Shown here piece after piece: positions 11,631-21,335 of a stretch of DNA of 64,000 nt (position 1 is its first letter; the number at the start of each line of letters is the position of its first letter). The stretch lies in contig JAOTOM010004878.1 of assembly GCA_034440615.1 (NCBI GenBank), positions 345,001-409,000 of the forward strand, written 5' to 3'. Below the pieces are notes generated by a model. It saw only the letters and a program-made list of their open reading frames with translations. It had not been told where the DNA came from and did not search any database. Source of the stretch: Ashinkailepas kermadecensis. Taxonomy: Eukaryota; Arthropoda; Thecostraca; Neolepadidae. A program made the position numbers and the translations under genes.

Positions 11631-11911
11631 TTGTTGAGGAACAGTGCTGGTGATGGAGAAGGGTGCGGGAAAAGTGAAAAGGGTAACACCATCAAGGCTG
11701 AAAAGACAGTGCAAGTACTGGAAGTCTTGTCAGTACAGGGGACAGCAGCGATCATTTAAAGTTCACTTTAAAGCTGTGCACCCAGGCAAAGAAGTTGAGT
11801 TTGCGGATAAAGACAAGGCATTTGGCCCTGAAGGGCGTTGGTCATGCTGGGTGAAGAGACCTGTGGAGGATGTGGAGAAGCCAAGGCAACAACAGCAGTG
11901 CATGGATACAA
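11631..11911 (+). CDS. Exon-like ORF with a Cys/His cluster, unrecognised
   Basis: An open frame lies between a pyrimidine-rich acceptor (ccttttttattcatag, ending at 11,630) and a GTAAGC donor at 11,912. It could encode about 90 residues; the first ATG is at 11,653. It contains RLKRQCKYWKSCQYRG followed by KVHFKAVHPGK, a C-X5-C-X11-H-X4-H arrangement that resembles a variant zinc finger. The rest is rich in lysine and glutamate. I do not recognise the family. Composition and splice signals suggest real or recently real coding sequence, either a host exon or part of a transposon gene. It sits immediately before the telomere-like array. Confidence 0.4.
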
Positions 11912-12035
11912 GTAAGCTTATTAATACATATTATTAACTATTAAGTGAGGGTAATCATGGGACAGTTGCCACATAACGATATGCCAAATGTCACCTTAGG
12001 ATCTAGGAATTTAGTAGGGAAAGGTGGGTACTTTG

Positions 12036-13598
12036 GGTATTCATTTAGCAGGTGACACACATTGGGAAATGTCACATTTATTGATTTCCCAAGGTGGGGC
12101 TAAAACCTAACATAACCTGACCTAACCTAACCTAAACTGACCTAACCTAACCCCTAACCTAACCTAAAGCGTACCCTAAACCTCCTAATCTCGGTAAAAT
12201 TTTCCCAAGATGTGAACATTTCCCAATGTGTGATGCCTGCTAAATGAATACCTTTGGGTATTCATTTAGCAGGCATCACACATTGGGAAATGTGCACATC
12301 TTGGGAAATTTTTACCAAAGATTAATGGGTTTAGGGTAGGCTCTAGGTTAGGTCAGTTGGTATCGTACGAGCAGGTGTCACACATTGGGAAATGTCACAT
12401 TTCCAAATTTCCCAAGGTGGGCCTGAAACCTAACATAACCTGACCTAACCTAACCTAACCTCATAGGCCTGGGAACAGGGGGGGGCAGGGGTGGCTTGCC
12501 CCCCCAACTTTGGGACGGGGGCGTCACCCCCCCAAATTTTAGAGAATTTTAAGGCACCAAGGGGGAGAGGGCTGCAGCCCTCTCCGACTGACCCTAGATA
12601 AATCCCGACTCAGAGTCTCCAGCCTCCCGAACTTTAAAATCGTTCCCGGGCCTCTGCCTAACCTGACCTAACCTAACCTAACCTGACCTAACTAACCTAA
12701 ACTGACCTAACCTAAACCCTAACCTAACCTAAAGCCTACCCTAAACCCCCTAATCTTTGGACACATTTCCCAAGATGTCAACATTTCCCAATGGTGTGAC
12801 ACCTGCTAAATGAATACCCCCTAATCTTCGGTAAAATTTTCCCAAGATGTGAACATTTCCCAATGTGTGATGCCTGCTAAATGAATACCTTTGGGTATTC
12901 ATTTAGCAGGCATCACACATTGGGAAATGTGCACATCTTGGGAAATTTTTTCCAAAGATTAATGGGTTTAGGGTAGGCTCTAGGTTAGGTCAGCTGGTAT
13001 CATACGAGCAGGTGTCACACATTGGGAACTGTCACATTGATTGATTTCCCAAGGTGGGGCTAAAACCCAACATAACCTGACCTAACCTAACCTAAACTGA
13101 CCTAACCTAACCTAAACCCTAACCTAACCTAAAGCCTACCCTAAACCCCCTAATCTTCAGTAAAATTTTCCCAAGATGTGAACATTTCCCAATGTGTGAT
13201 GCCCACTTGTACGATACCAGTCAGTTTAGGTTCAGTCAGGTTAGGTTAGGTTAGGTCAGGCTGGGATAGGTAGGTATTAGCCCCACCTTGGGAAGTCAAT
13301 AAATGTGACATTTCCTAATGTGTGACGCCTGCTAAATGAATACTGTATTTTGTACCACTTAAGCAGTAACATTGGTATTCATTTAGCAGGCATCACACAT
13401 TGGGAAATGTCACATATCTTGATTTTCCAAGGTGGGGCTAAAACCTAACATAACATAACCTAACCTAACCTGACCTAAACTGACCTAACCTAAACTGTAA
13501 CCTAATCTAAAGCCTACCCTAAACCCCCTAATCTTTGGACAAATTTCCCAAGATGTGAACATTTCCCAAAGGTGTGACGCCTGCTAAATGATTACCTT
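12036..13598. repeat. Array of inverted-repeat units with a telomere-like (CCTAA)n core
   Basis: Units begin GGTATTCATTTAGCAGG and continue CACACATTGGGAAATGT. They pass through TTCCCAAGGTGGGGC, a core of CCTAA/CCTGA pentamers and TTTCCCAAGATGTGAACAT, and end in the inverted terminus. Units abut end to end, giving long near-perfect palindromes centred at about 12,253, 12,893 and 13,355. Some units carry a variant terminus (gtacgagcagg for tttagcagg). One unit (about 12,470-12,650) holds a G/C-run segment. No ORF is present. It may be a MITE-like element or a satellite. Confidence 0.7.
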
Positions 13599-13659
13599 AA
13601 TATTACCTAGCTGGGAAATGTTCATGTGTATCTTGTAATACATTTATGAACATACAGTT

Positions 13660-14190
13660 CAACATACAGGCGCGGTGTGCGAGTGTTTCGTGTGCCCACT
13701 ATGGTGGTGTCGGATGAACATAAACATGTATTTTTTGTGTGGCTTGCTTGTGCGTTTCTCTATTGTTACAGTGTCTTGCTGATTGTGGAAGTGAGTTCCA
13801 GGTGCGGATGGCTCCGTGAGTAAACCGCTTATGCGTGGTGGCGAGGCGCGGTGTGCGAGTGTTTCGTGTGTCCACTATGGTGGTGTCGGATGAAGACGAA
13901 GTGCGTGTTTTCCAGGCGGAAACTTCATGTCTGCGTGATATAAGTTATTTGTTCAATTGTGGCCCGTCGTCGATGTGGATGAATTTGTGGATTGCGCTGC
14001 AGTCATGGATCGGAATGAGCTTGTCAAAGCGACCAACCCAAAGCCTGTCGAGCGGGAGTGGCATGTTCGTTCTTTTCAAGCCAGTGGCAATGCGCACTCG
14101 TATTTCGCACTGTTCATAGTATGATATCAGTTCATCTATAATATGAATCCGTAAAGATGTCCGCAGACCTGGTGATGGAAGAGAGGCCAA
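13660..14190 (-). pseudogene. LINE ORF2 C-terminal fragment with a local duplication
   Basis: On the minus strand, about 13,905-13,765 reads as a LINE C-terminal region. The phrase KRFTHGAIRTWNSLPQSARH matches the conserved 'NRV...WNSLP' end of CR1/L2-type proteins. A segment beginning gcgcggtgtgcgagtgtttc occurs at both about 13,670 and 13,849. The upstream frame (14,190-13,945) contains DELISYYEQCEIRVRI but no diagnostic motif. Confidence 0.4.
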
Positions 14191-14219
14191 TCAGAAGCTT
14201 GCCTGTCCACTGACTGCAT

Positions 14220-14529
14220 GGAGTTATTGGTTGTCAAGTTTGAGCGCTATTTTTGCGACCTATATGGCACGATATCAATTTCGGGCAAATGGGTATACAA
14301 TTGTGGAACTGGTGACATATCAAACATTATTGGAGGTGACCTCACTATACCTGCAATACCTCGGTGAGATGAAATGACCTGACCTTTAAATGTTCACATA
14401 TCATTTCAAATTTATTCCCGGAAAGGTGTACCAATGTCGCGGTGCTGCGCGCCACCGTTTTTTTTCGTTAACCCCGAAAAACCTTAGAGGGGGGGGTCAA
14501 ACATCCCGCCCCAGCAGGGCGCGGGTTAA
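14220..14529 (-). mobile_element. TTAA-type element family A, copy 4, truncated
   Basis: Read on the minus strand from TTAACCCGCGCC at 14,529, it shows the same order as family A: C run, CTAAGGTTTTTCG, a GGCGCGCAGC block, TACACCTTT and then TGACCT motifs. It is cut off near 14,220. It lies 22 bp from the next TTAA element. Confidence 0.55.
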
Positions 14530-14551
14530 ATACACAATTTCAATTTCCTGT

Positions 14552-15137
14552 TTAACCCGGCAGGCGGTGGGCCTCTCAGCCACCTTCCAGGCGGTTGGGG
14601 GGCATTGTTTTTGCCCCCCCTTTACTTTTTTCACGATATCTCCTAAACGCTTGGCAATAGCGACACGAAATTTTGCACACGGTAAGATGAATATCTAGGA
14701 CATGCATGTGTCAAATTTTGAGTGTGTACTAGGTCAGGTCAGGTCACAGTAAGGTCAAAGGTCAAATTATAGGATGATTATTTTATCCAAGTGCAACCGA
14801 TGCTTATAAATCAGGCAAACCTTTAAAATGTCTAAGACATACCTTTACAGTGTTACCCAGAGGTCTTAGTTTAAATTTTGCTTGACCCAACCTGACCTGA
14901 CCTGGCCTAACTTACCTGACTGAATCAGTTTCGGCGAAGAAAGTTGTTATGGATATCGTTAGAACATCACTGTGACCTGACCTGACCTCAGATGTGCCTG
15001 AAATTTTGTACACGTATGCGCTAGGTATTCATTTGAAGCTATACCAAGTTTCGCGTTGCTATCTCAAAGCATTTCGGAGTTGTCGTGAAAAAGTAAAGGG
15101 GGGCAAAAAATGCCCCCCCCACCGCCTGAAGGGTTAA
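14552..15137. mobile_element. TTAA-flanked element family B, complete
   Basis: The left end is TTAACCCGGCAGGCGGTGGG (14,552). Read inward, the right end is TTAACCCTTCAGGCGGTGGG (ending at 15,137), so 18 of 20 terminal bases match in inverted orientation and TTAA flanks both sides. Inside are a subterminal GGGGGGCA...TGCCCCCC pair and about ten AGGTCA/TGACCT motifs, clustered at 14,730-14,765, 14,885-14,915 and 14,970-14,995. No coding frame is present. The terminus pattern fits a piggyBac-type MITE; no transposase source is visible here. Confidence 0.75.
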
Positions 15138-15179
15138 GATTCCGCGTGACAGATTTTGGGGTGATGACAAAAGTTTGTG

Positions 15180-15778
15180 ACAGTCTGATCACTTTTTGCA
15201 GCCCTGCCCAGGCGGACGACCTCGCAGACGCCTTGCGGTAGCAGCTCCTCGAGGAGCTCCTCTTCTGGTAGGTGTGCCAACTCAGGGGCGAACACCGTAA
15301 CGAAAGAGTTGTTGAGGCGGTCGGCTACCACTACCTCAATAGGGTGGTCCAGGAAGTGGCGTAGTAGAAGGAGGGCCCTGGCCTGGGTTGCGTCACGGAC
15401 CCGTACCAGTAGGGCGCCCGACCGGATGGTGTGGGCCGCCACTACCCCTCCTGTCCATCTGTCGAGCTCCTTGGCCACTGCAAAGGAGGACGTGCGATCC
15501 CAGGATCCCTCCTGCCGTGCTATCAGCACGAAGGATTCTCCGTCTGGGGATCTCGCGGCGGGGGAGCCCGGGCTCCTGGGCGCGGCCGGCGTCCGCCCTC
15601 CGCAGGGGGCGGGGGGTCTCCGGCCATGCCGGTGCGGGGTTGGACCCCTGAGGAGAGGGGAGGGGTGACTGAGTGTGGGAAGGGCGCCCTGAAGGGGTGC
15701 TGCAAGGAAAAGTGTGAAGAGAAGTGTAGTGCGAAAGGGGTAGAGAGACACAGTGCTTTGAGGGATGGGAGTAGCCAA
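15180..15778 (-). pseudogene. LINE ORF1 N-terminal fragment
   Basis: The frame contains FVLIARQEGSWDRTSSFAVAKE followed by the block HFLDHPIEVVVADRLNNSF and LAHLPEEELLEELLPQG, closely matching the other ORF1 copy before its zinc knuckles. It supplies the correct frame around the Gag N terminus that is broken in the first copy. The sequence ends before any zinc knuckle. The first 60 or so residues are proline-rich and may be leader rather than protein. Confidence 0.75.
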
Positions 15779-15783
15779 CAGAG

Positions 15784-15822
15784 GCGGGCGCAGTCACGGC
15801 AAAAGGCCGTGACTGCGCCCGC
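15784..15822. repeat. Perfect 17-bp hairpin in the LINE leader
   Basis: The arm GCGGGCGCAGTCACGGC (15,784-15,800) is followed by AAAAG and its exact reverse complement (15,806-15,822). The stem is GC-rich and would be very stable in RNA. It lies just upstream of ORF1 in element orientation. Confidence 0.9.
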
Positions 15823-16240
15823 GATCCATTAAACCAGGAAGGTACCTCTGCTGGCTCTAACCTAGTGGGTGGGATGGGACAAAAACAATAAAAGCCGACC
15901 GCTGCTACAATTCGGTTTCCCGACGGTGCTGGTGAGCACCGCTGGGCCGAAGGGGGATGGGAGGGGGCTACGCCGGCTATTCCGGCGAGCAACCAACTAG
16001 TGGCGCCGGCCGGCTAATCCGGCAGACAACCAACTAGTGGTCCGGGGGGCGGAGCTTCCCGTAGATGCCCTAATAAGGACACCTACGAGACAGCTGGGAG
16101 GGGGTCGGGGTCTTTGGGGCAGCGGGTGGCTTCTCGTGCTCGATCGCCAGCTCCGGTCAAAAACTGCGACCAGCTGGTACGACAATCGGCCTGCCGGGAT
16201 ACACATCACGTCAAGCTAAAGGACCCCGGCGTAGCAGAAA

Positions 16241-16900
16241 CGAACGGCTCAAACAAACAATGCACATCACCTAACTTTTGCTGTTTCCTTGGCTGTGCCC
16301 CTGTGTCAATTTTTTTGACCTTATAATTTAGAGCAAAAAAAAAATTTAAAAAACATTTTAAGGAGTTATTGTTTGATTAAATTTAGAATAAATGGAACTT
16401 TTATAAACCTTTTTGAATCCCCTTAAGTTATTTCAATCTATTGAAATATTCCTTAATAATCAACTCGCCTCTTTCTTTCCCTGTATTTTTAACTTTACTT
16501 CTTACCCTTATTGAAACCCTGAAAACCTTTGTACATTTGTACCCTTGTATTTCGTTAACTTATTGTTAATATTATTTGTGCTTTTTTTTATTTTTGTTAC
16601 GTGGTTCAATGTGCCAAGTGGAACTTTTACATTAAAACAAAATAAAAAGCTTCTTGGCCTAGAAATCTCCTGAATCTACTGAACCAAACACCCCAAAAAA
16701 TACCCTTTAAGGAAAATTATTTATTTTTTTTTTTTCCTTGATTTTTGAGATGGTGCATTTTGAAGGTTTAAAGCTTTAATCACATGGGTAAAACCAAAAT
16801 TAAAATGGATTGTGGCTTCCCCCAACCAAAAAAAAAAAAAACCGTAACCGTTATAAACCCAAATTTATTTTTAAAAAAAAAAAAAACAAAAGATTCTCCG
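16241..16900. other. AT-rich, homopolymer-rich stretch
   Basis: Long A and T runs (A10, T13, A14, A14) and a sharp change in composition mark about 16,320-16,890. No gene is recognised. Adjoining short frames break at homopolymers, so the segment may be poorly polished sequence as well as low-complexity DNA. Confidence 0.5.
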
Positions 16901-17596
16901 TCCATTCTGTACGATCCACAAGAGGTCTACACACATAATTTGGAATCCGTCAAGGCCTTAGCCGTGACACTTGCGGGGGTGCCTAACCAGACGGAATTGT
17001 TGCAGTGGAAGCTTAGCCAATGCCTTGCGAAACATGGTGGCTTGAACCGCAATGCCTGCGTCCAGCATCAGGTTGTCACACATGGCGATCTACGTGCCAA
17101 CATTGGCCCCGTCAAATGCCGGCACTCGACAAGGATAGATGCTCTCTGTTGCACAGCAGCGACGTGCTCTCCGTGGTTGAAGACGGCCCAAACGTCTTCA
17201 GCCGTGACTGGACTGTCGGAGTGTCAATCGGTAGCTGGAGACAGTTCAGTGAAAATCTGAGATAAAAAATATGAGACAGTGAGAATCACAGCTAAGGTGC
17301 TGATCGAGGACACCTAACACTTTAACGGTGGGACGTAGTTTCACGGTGATTGCAGTCCGAAGTGTGCAGATGATGATGGAGAATAATGGTAAGTTGAATC
17401 GCATGACATTATAGTCCCTTACAAAATTGTCTACAGCTGAATACTATGTTTCCTTGAAGTGATCTGGTCAACCGCAGGGCAACAATTTCAAAAGCTCAAA
17501 ATGTCACGCTTTTAGCGGGTAATAATAACTTGTGCAACGACAGCTACAGTGAAGCCTTGCATTTGGTGCAATTATGTTTTATTGCGAATATTATTT
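16901..17596. other. Unassigned DNA
   Basis: A balanced-composition block at 16,950-17,260 is open in two plus-strand frames, but neither shows a motif I recognise. It could be a decayed transposon ORF. Confidence 0.35.
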
Positions 17597-17814
<218 letters not shown>

Positions 17815-18114
17815 ATACTTTCAGAATTCAGACTTTCACACTTGCAGACGTCATTCAGACTTCATGCCACATTGAGAAAAACATGATACTATGTCAACCT
17901 GCTGGACGACGATGGTGATGATGAAGAAGCCGTCACAGACATCTTGTGTGAGGCATGTGCCCGTCCTGTGCCTGCTTAGTGTTAGTTACATGTTAGTGTT
18001 CGTGTTGTTTAGTATTTGTGTGTCGGTGGATGACTTGAGCAGCGATGTCGGAATGCTTGCGCTCATCGCTCGTCCCAGACGGTGCCGCCTTCACCGATCA
18101 TCGTCGCCGTGTTC

Positions 18115-18160
18115 TCGCACGAAGACGGGCAGCACCAGCGTGCTGCCCGTCTTCGTGCGA
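18115..18160. repeat. Perfect 21-bp inverted repeat, 4-base loop
   Basis: TCGCACGAAGACGGGCAGCA plus one further C (18,115-18,135) is followed by CAGC and the exact reverse complement (18,140-18,160). The stem is too short for a typical animal microRNA precursor. It lies about 40 bp upstream of a hAT-like repeat. Confidence 0.95.
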
Positions 18161-18199
18161 AAGGCCAAAGGCTTTGCCGGGCGTTGCTCGTATATAGAA

Positions 18200-18909
18200 C
18201 AGGGCGGATACAGAGGGGGGGGGGGGCACTGGAAGCATGCGCTCCCTCCCATGGAAAGGTGACGCCCATCCAGCCGGGTCAGCCCTTCCTGGAACGGTCG
18301 GGTACACGGCTTACCTCCACCCCGCCGAACGGATTTTATCATCAAAAAGCAAAAGTCGCTCCTTTAAAAGAATAGGTGTCCTTTTGAGACAAATGTGGGC
18401 TAGAGTGCGAGAGTGCACCACATCCCCACACACATGCTCAAAAATTAAATTCTGCCGAAGGAACTCCTCCGAGGAAATGTGCCTCGCCATGATAATTCCT
18501 CAATCCGCGCCTGAAATATACCTGTGATTTGGTTAGTTGGTTCAATGGCAAGCATTTAAGATACTCGTTGGCACTGATGGGTGTGCTGCACGGATTTCCA
18601 CTGAACTCCGGACTTCCAAACTAGGCTCTGGGGTATTATGACGGAAGAGCTAGGTCCATTTGGTTGACTCTACTCACCGTGTTGGCCCCGCATCGCAAAT
18701 ACTAACACTATTTGCGAACTACCACCCCCAGTAATACGGTGCCATGTGTACTGACCAATACCAGGAGCTGTCGCTCTCCCCCTATGAGGGACGGATATAC
18801 GATTTACCCCCGAAGATACCCCTTCAGAGACATTCGCAGTGGCGCCCCACGGAGAAAATAGTTTCCCTTCAGACGAATGCACACGATTAAATTTCTGAAT
18901 GCGCCCCTG
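18200..18909. mobile_element. hAT-like MITE, copy 2
   Basis: The ends are CAGGGCGGATACAGA (from 18,200) and, read inward, CAGGGGCGCATTCAGA (ending at 18,909), a 15-bp imperfect terminal inverted repeat. It shares internal sequence with the copy at 31,483 (a G run followed by ACTGG, GCATGCGCTCCCTCCCATGGA against GCATATGCTTCCCTCTTATGGA). I could not identify an 8-bp target duplication. No transposase frame is present. Confidence 0.5.
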
Positions 18910-19647
18910 TTCCCACTAGGAACAGGCCTGAGGTTAGGCCTGAGTGACAAGTACACATTAAGCGACCATCCTGACTATTCGGTCAGAAGGCACCTTCTTT
19001 AATACAAAACCGAAAATATAATATAGACAATCGGACGTCCAGTGTACTTTCTATATCCGCCTCTGCCAAGGTTATATACTGTCGTTCAATACAAAATGTA
19101 CCAAGGATTGCAATCTGTAAATTTGCCACAAACGAAAAAAGAGCCTTCATCGTAAAGCAAAACATTTCCGTGGGAGATGTACTATATTCATTAAAGTGTT
19201 CGGGAAACAGCACACGTAGTATTCGTAATCTAGCATACCCACATTTTCCTGTTCTGAATATAAAACACTACTACGAAATAATTGTATGTTTTAAAGTTGC
19301 TCTTTGCGAGCGCTTACAGGATTTTCATCAAAATAAAATGTTTAAATATGGATAGCATGTTAATTTTTCGTTCTGTAAACACTGCAATTACTGGTTCGGC
19401 CATACTGAGGAAGTCGTACAGCCATTCGTTGAATGATGTCTCATGTGTTCGGATACCCCCTCTTCTCATACCACCGGATACACCCTCATGTTTTGGATGT
19501 ACTAATATACCAGACATACCTAAAGTGAGATGTAATCCACTTATAGAGCTGTGAACACCTGCGACGCTTTTTCCTCGTCAGTAATATTTTGGTGCAAGGA
19601 AAACCGGCGATGTACTGATTAGCGTAAAATGAGCTCCACAATCAAAC
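18910..19647. other. Unassigned DNA
   Basis: No gene, RNA or clear repeat is recognised. Confidence 0.4.
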
Positions 19648-20757
19648 TATATGAACATTGTTTGATTAGGTGCAGTGCTGCACTGAGCATGGTTATGAAT
19701 GAGAAAAAGGCATCAAATAACCTTATGCTCATATTAACCCTCGCCCGTATAGGGGGGGGGCTGCAACCCCCCCTAAGTTTTTTGTGTATTCCTTCCAAAC
19801 CGATGAACGGATCGCTCTGAGATTTTCAGTACCCTCTGGGGCAACCTTTTGACGACTTTTGGTGAAATATTTTGGGAGGTCATGTCAAGTCACAGAGTTA
19901 TGAGGTCATAAAAGGGAGCACCTCCGAGCAGTTTTCAACAAATACGTGATTATCGCACCTAAACATGACATTGTTGCCTACATCGACTGGTATTATGTGT
20001 TTTGCAATGCAATTTTGCAATGCCCAGATGGGTTCCCATTGGAAAAATAATGTTCCAAAAATCGGTGACCTCGGTTGACCTCGTTTGACCTTTCGACCTT
20101 TTTTAGCTGACCTACGATAATTTTTCGTGCTGAATTCTAATTCAGCGTCCATTTTTACCCTAAGGAACTTTAACTTCGAAATTGGAACCACTCTTCAAAA
20201 AGTTGGATATTTGGGGTCACGGCTTTGACCTCATTTGATGCATGACATATTGGTCACATCGTGTCACATGTCGTTATGTTCGCAAGGTCCCAATAAACAT
20301 GTTTCCGGCCATGTCGTGCATATTTAGACAGTAGTTTTGATATAACTGACGATTTTCTTCGGAAAATACCCCAAAAAATCAATTTTAGACCTTTTACCTG
20401 ACCTGGAAGGTCAACCATTGACCTTAGAAGGTCATACTAAATTCCAATCGCGAGATCTCGGCAAATTCTATAACTTTTGTATTTGGTTCGTTTTCGTAAC
20501 ATGCACGGTTTCGAATCGCCAGGGGGGGTCGTCCCCCCCCTATACGACCGAAGGTGGTAAAATGCCGAATACTGGCGAGGGTTAAGACAAAGAAAGAGAT
20601 CCAAAATCACACTGTATATATTTCGGCCACGGGGCTTCCTCAAGGTTGAGGAAGGCTCGTGGCCGAGATATATACAGTGTGATTTGGGATCTATTTCTTT
20701 GTCTTAATATGAGCATAAGGTTATTTTATGCATTTTTCTCACTTATATGAACATTGT
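19648..20757. mobile_element. Foldback (hairpin) element with 14-bp flanking direct repeats, interrupted
   Basis: A 14-bp direct repeat, TATATGAACATTGT, flanks the unit at 19,648-19,661 and 20,744-20,757. If the TTAA element at 19,734-20,585 is removed, the rest is about 230 bp that folds almost completely. The left arm (about 19,690-19,737 plus 20,586-20,642) pairs with the right arm (20,646-20,740). The inner about 60 bp (TAAGACAAAGAAAGAGATCC side) is nearly perfect across a CAAGGTTG turn. Transcription would give a long double-stranded RNA. Confidence 0.8.
19734..20585. mobile_element. TTAA-flanked element family E, complete, inside the foldback arm
   Basis: Both ends read TTAACCCTCGCC inward, a perfect 12-bp inverted repeat including TTAA. 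Subterminal CGTATAGGGGGGGG...CCCCCCC hairpins occur at each end. About eleven AGGTCA/TGACCT motifs lie inside, for example near 19,880, 20,070-20,110 and 20,395-20,435. The uninterrupted right arm of the host hairpin preserves the empty target (GTCTTAATATGAG). This shows that insertion duplicated TTAA. Confidence 0.85.
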
Positions 20758-20876
20758 ATGAAAGTTGCCTTGGACACCAATATTTTCAAGTACTACACAC
20801 CATGTAATAATTCTGCACTACACAACATGTGTTCAATCTAAACCCCGGGCAGCAACAGCTGGTCACGAACACTTAC

Positions 20877-20922
20877 CGGCAGCCAGAATCCCAGCAACGA
20901 GCAATCGACTCAGTGCGATCAT
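20877..20922 (-). CDS. First coding exon: signal peptide of the secreted chitin-binding protein
   Basis: On the minus strand an ATG at 20,922-20,920 in a favourable context (ccgccaacATG) encodes MIALSRLLVAGILAA, a classical hydrophobic secretion signal. Base 20,877 is the first base of the sixteenth codon and is followed by a consensus GTAAGT donor. The exon is therefore phase 1, matching the acceptor phase at 1,283. The junction creates valine and continues with VASQ, a plausible signal-peptidase site. The upstream frame stays open for another 160 codons but is low-complexity and arginine/serine-rich, so I chose this ATG. Linkage to the exon 19.6 kb away is inference. Confidence 0.68.
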
Positions 20923-21335
20923 GTTGGCGGAGACGCAGTCAGTGGGCGAGCACGCGCCGTCGTCGCTCGCCGTCGAGAGTGAGCGGCCCCGAGCGGCAGA
21001 TGCGACGCCTCGCAAGTCAAGGCTAACGGGCTGGGGGCGGCGAGGCGCGCGGGGAGTCGACGGCCGGCCTCGCCGCTGCTGTGTTGCGACAGGTCGAATC
21101 TTGTGGTGGAGGTGGACCGAGGACGGTGCGGCAAAGGCTGTGGCGCGCATCCGTCTAGTCGTGGTCCTCACCTGTGTTCGGCTCGCCAGCTGCCTGTGGC
21201 GATTGGCCTGCCAGCTGCTGGTCCGGCGGCAGAGCCATGGATGGTGGAGGGAGACTGCAGGCATGCACGCAGACGAGCGCTGCGAGACTCCAGTGATGGG
21301 ATGTACTGTAGAGCAGCGTGAGATGGCTTTCTGAA
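20923..21335 (-). promoter_or_regulatory. Probable 5' untranslated/promoter region, GC- and CpG-rich
   Basis: About 400 bp immediately upstream of the signal-peptide ATG is markedly GC- and CpG-rich against an AT-rich background. This fits a first exon leader or promoter. No TATA box or initiator could be assigned with confidence. Confidence 0.35.

Larger units (their letters stand above)
15180..16240 (-). mobile_element. Second Jockey-like LINE copy: 5' region and start of ORF1
   Basis: ORF1 homologous to 9,943-11,187 occupies 15,180-about 15,560 on the minus strand. GC-rich sequence upstream of it, to about 16,240, is probably the element's 5' leader. The element stops abruptly after LLPQGVCEVVRLGRA, close to the family B insertion, so its 3' part is missing. 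The extent of the leader is inferred from composition only. Confidence 0.6.

Noticed and set aside
16784..17260. A 158-codon plus-strand frame beginning in A runs
   Set aside because: The N-terminal third is homopolymer translation, and the remainder is equally open in another frame with no motif.
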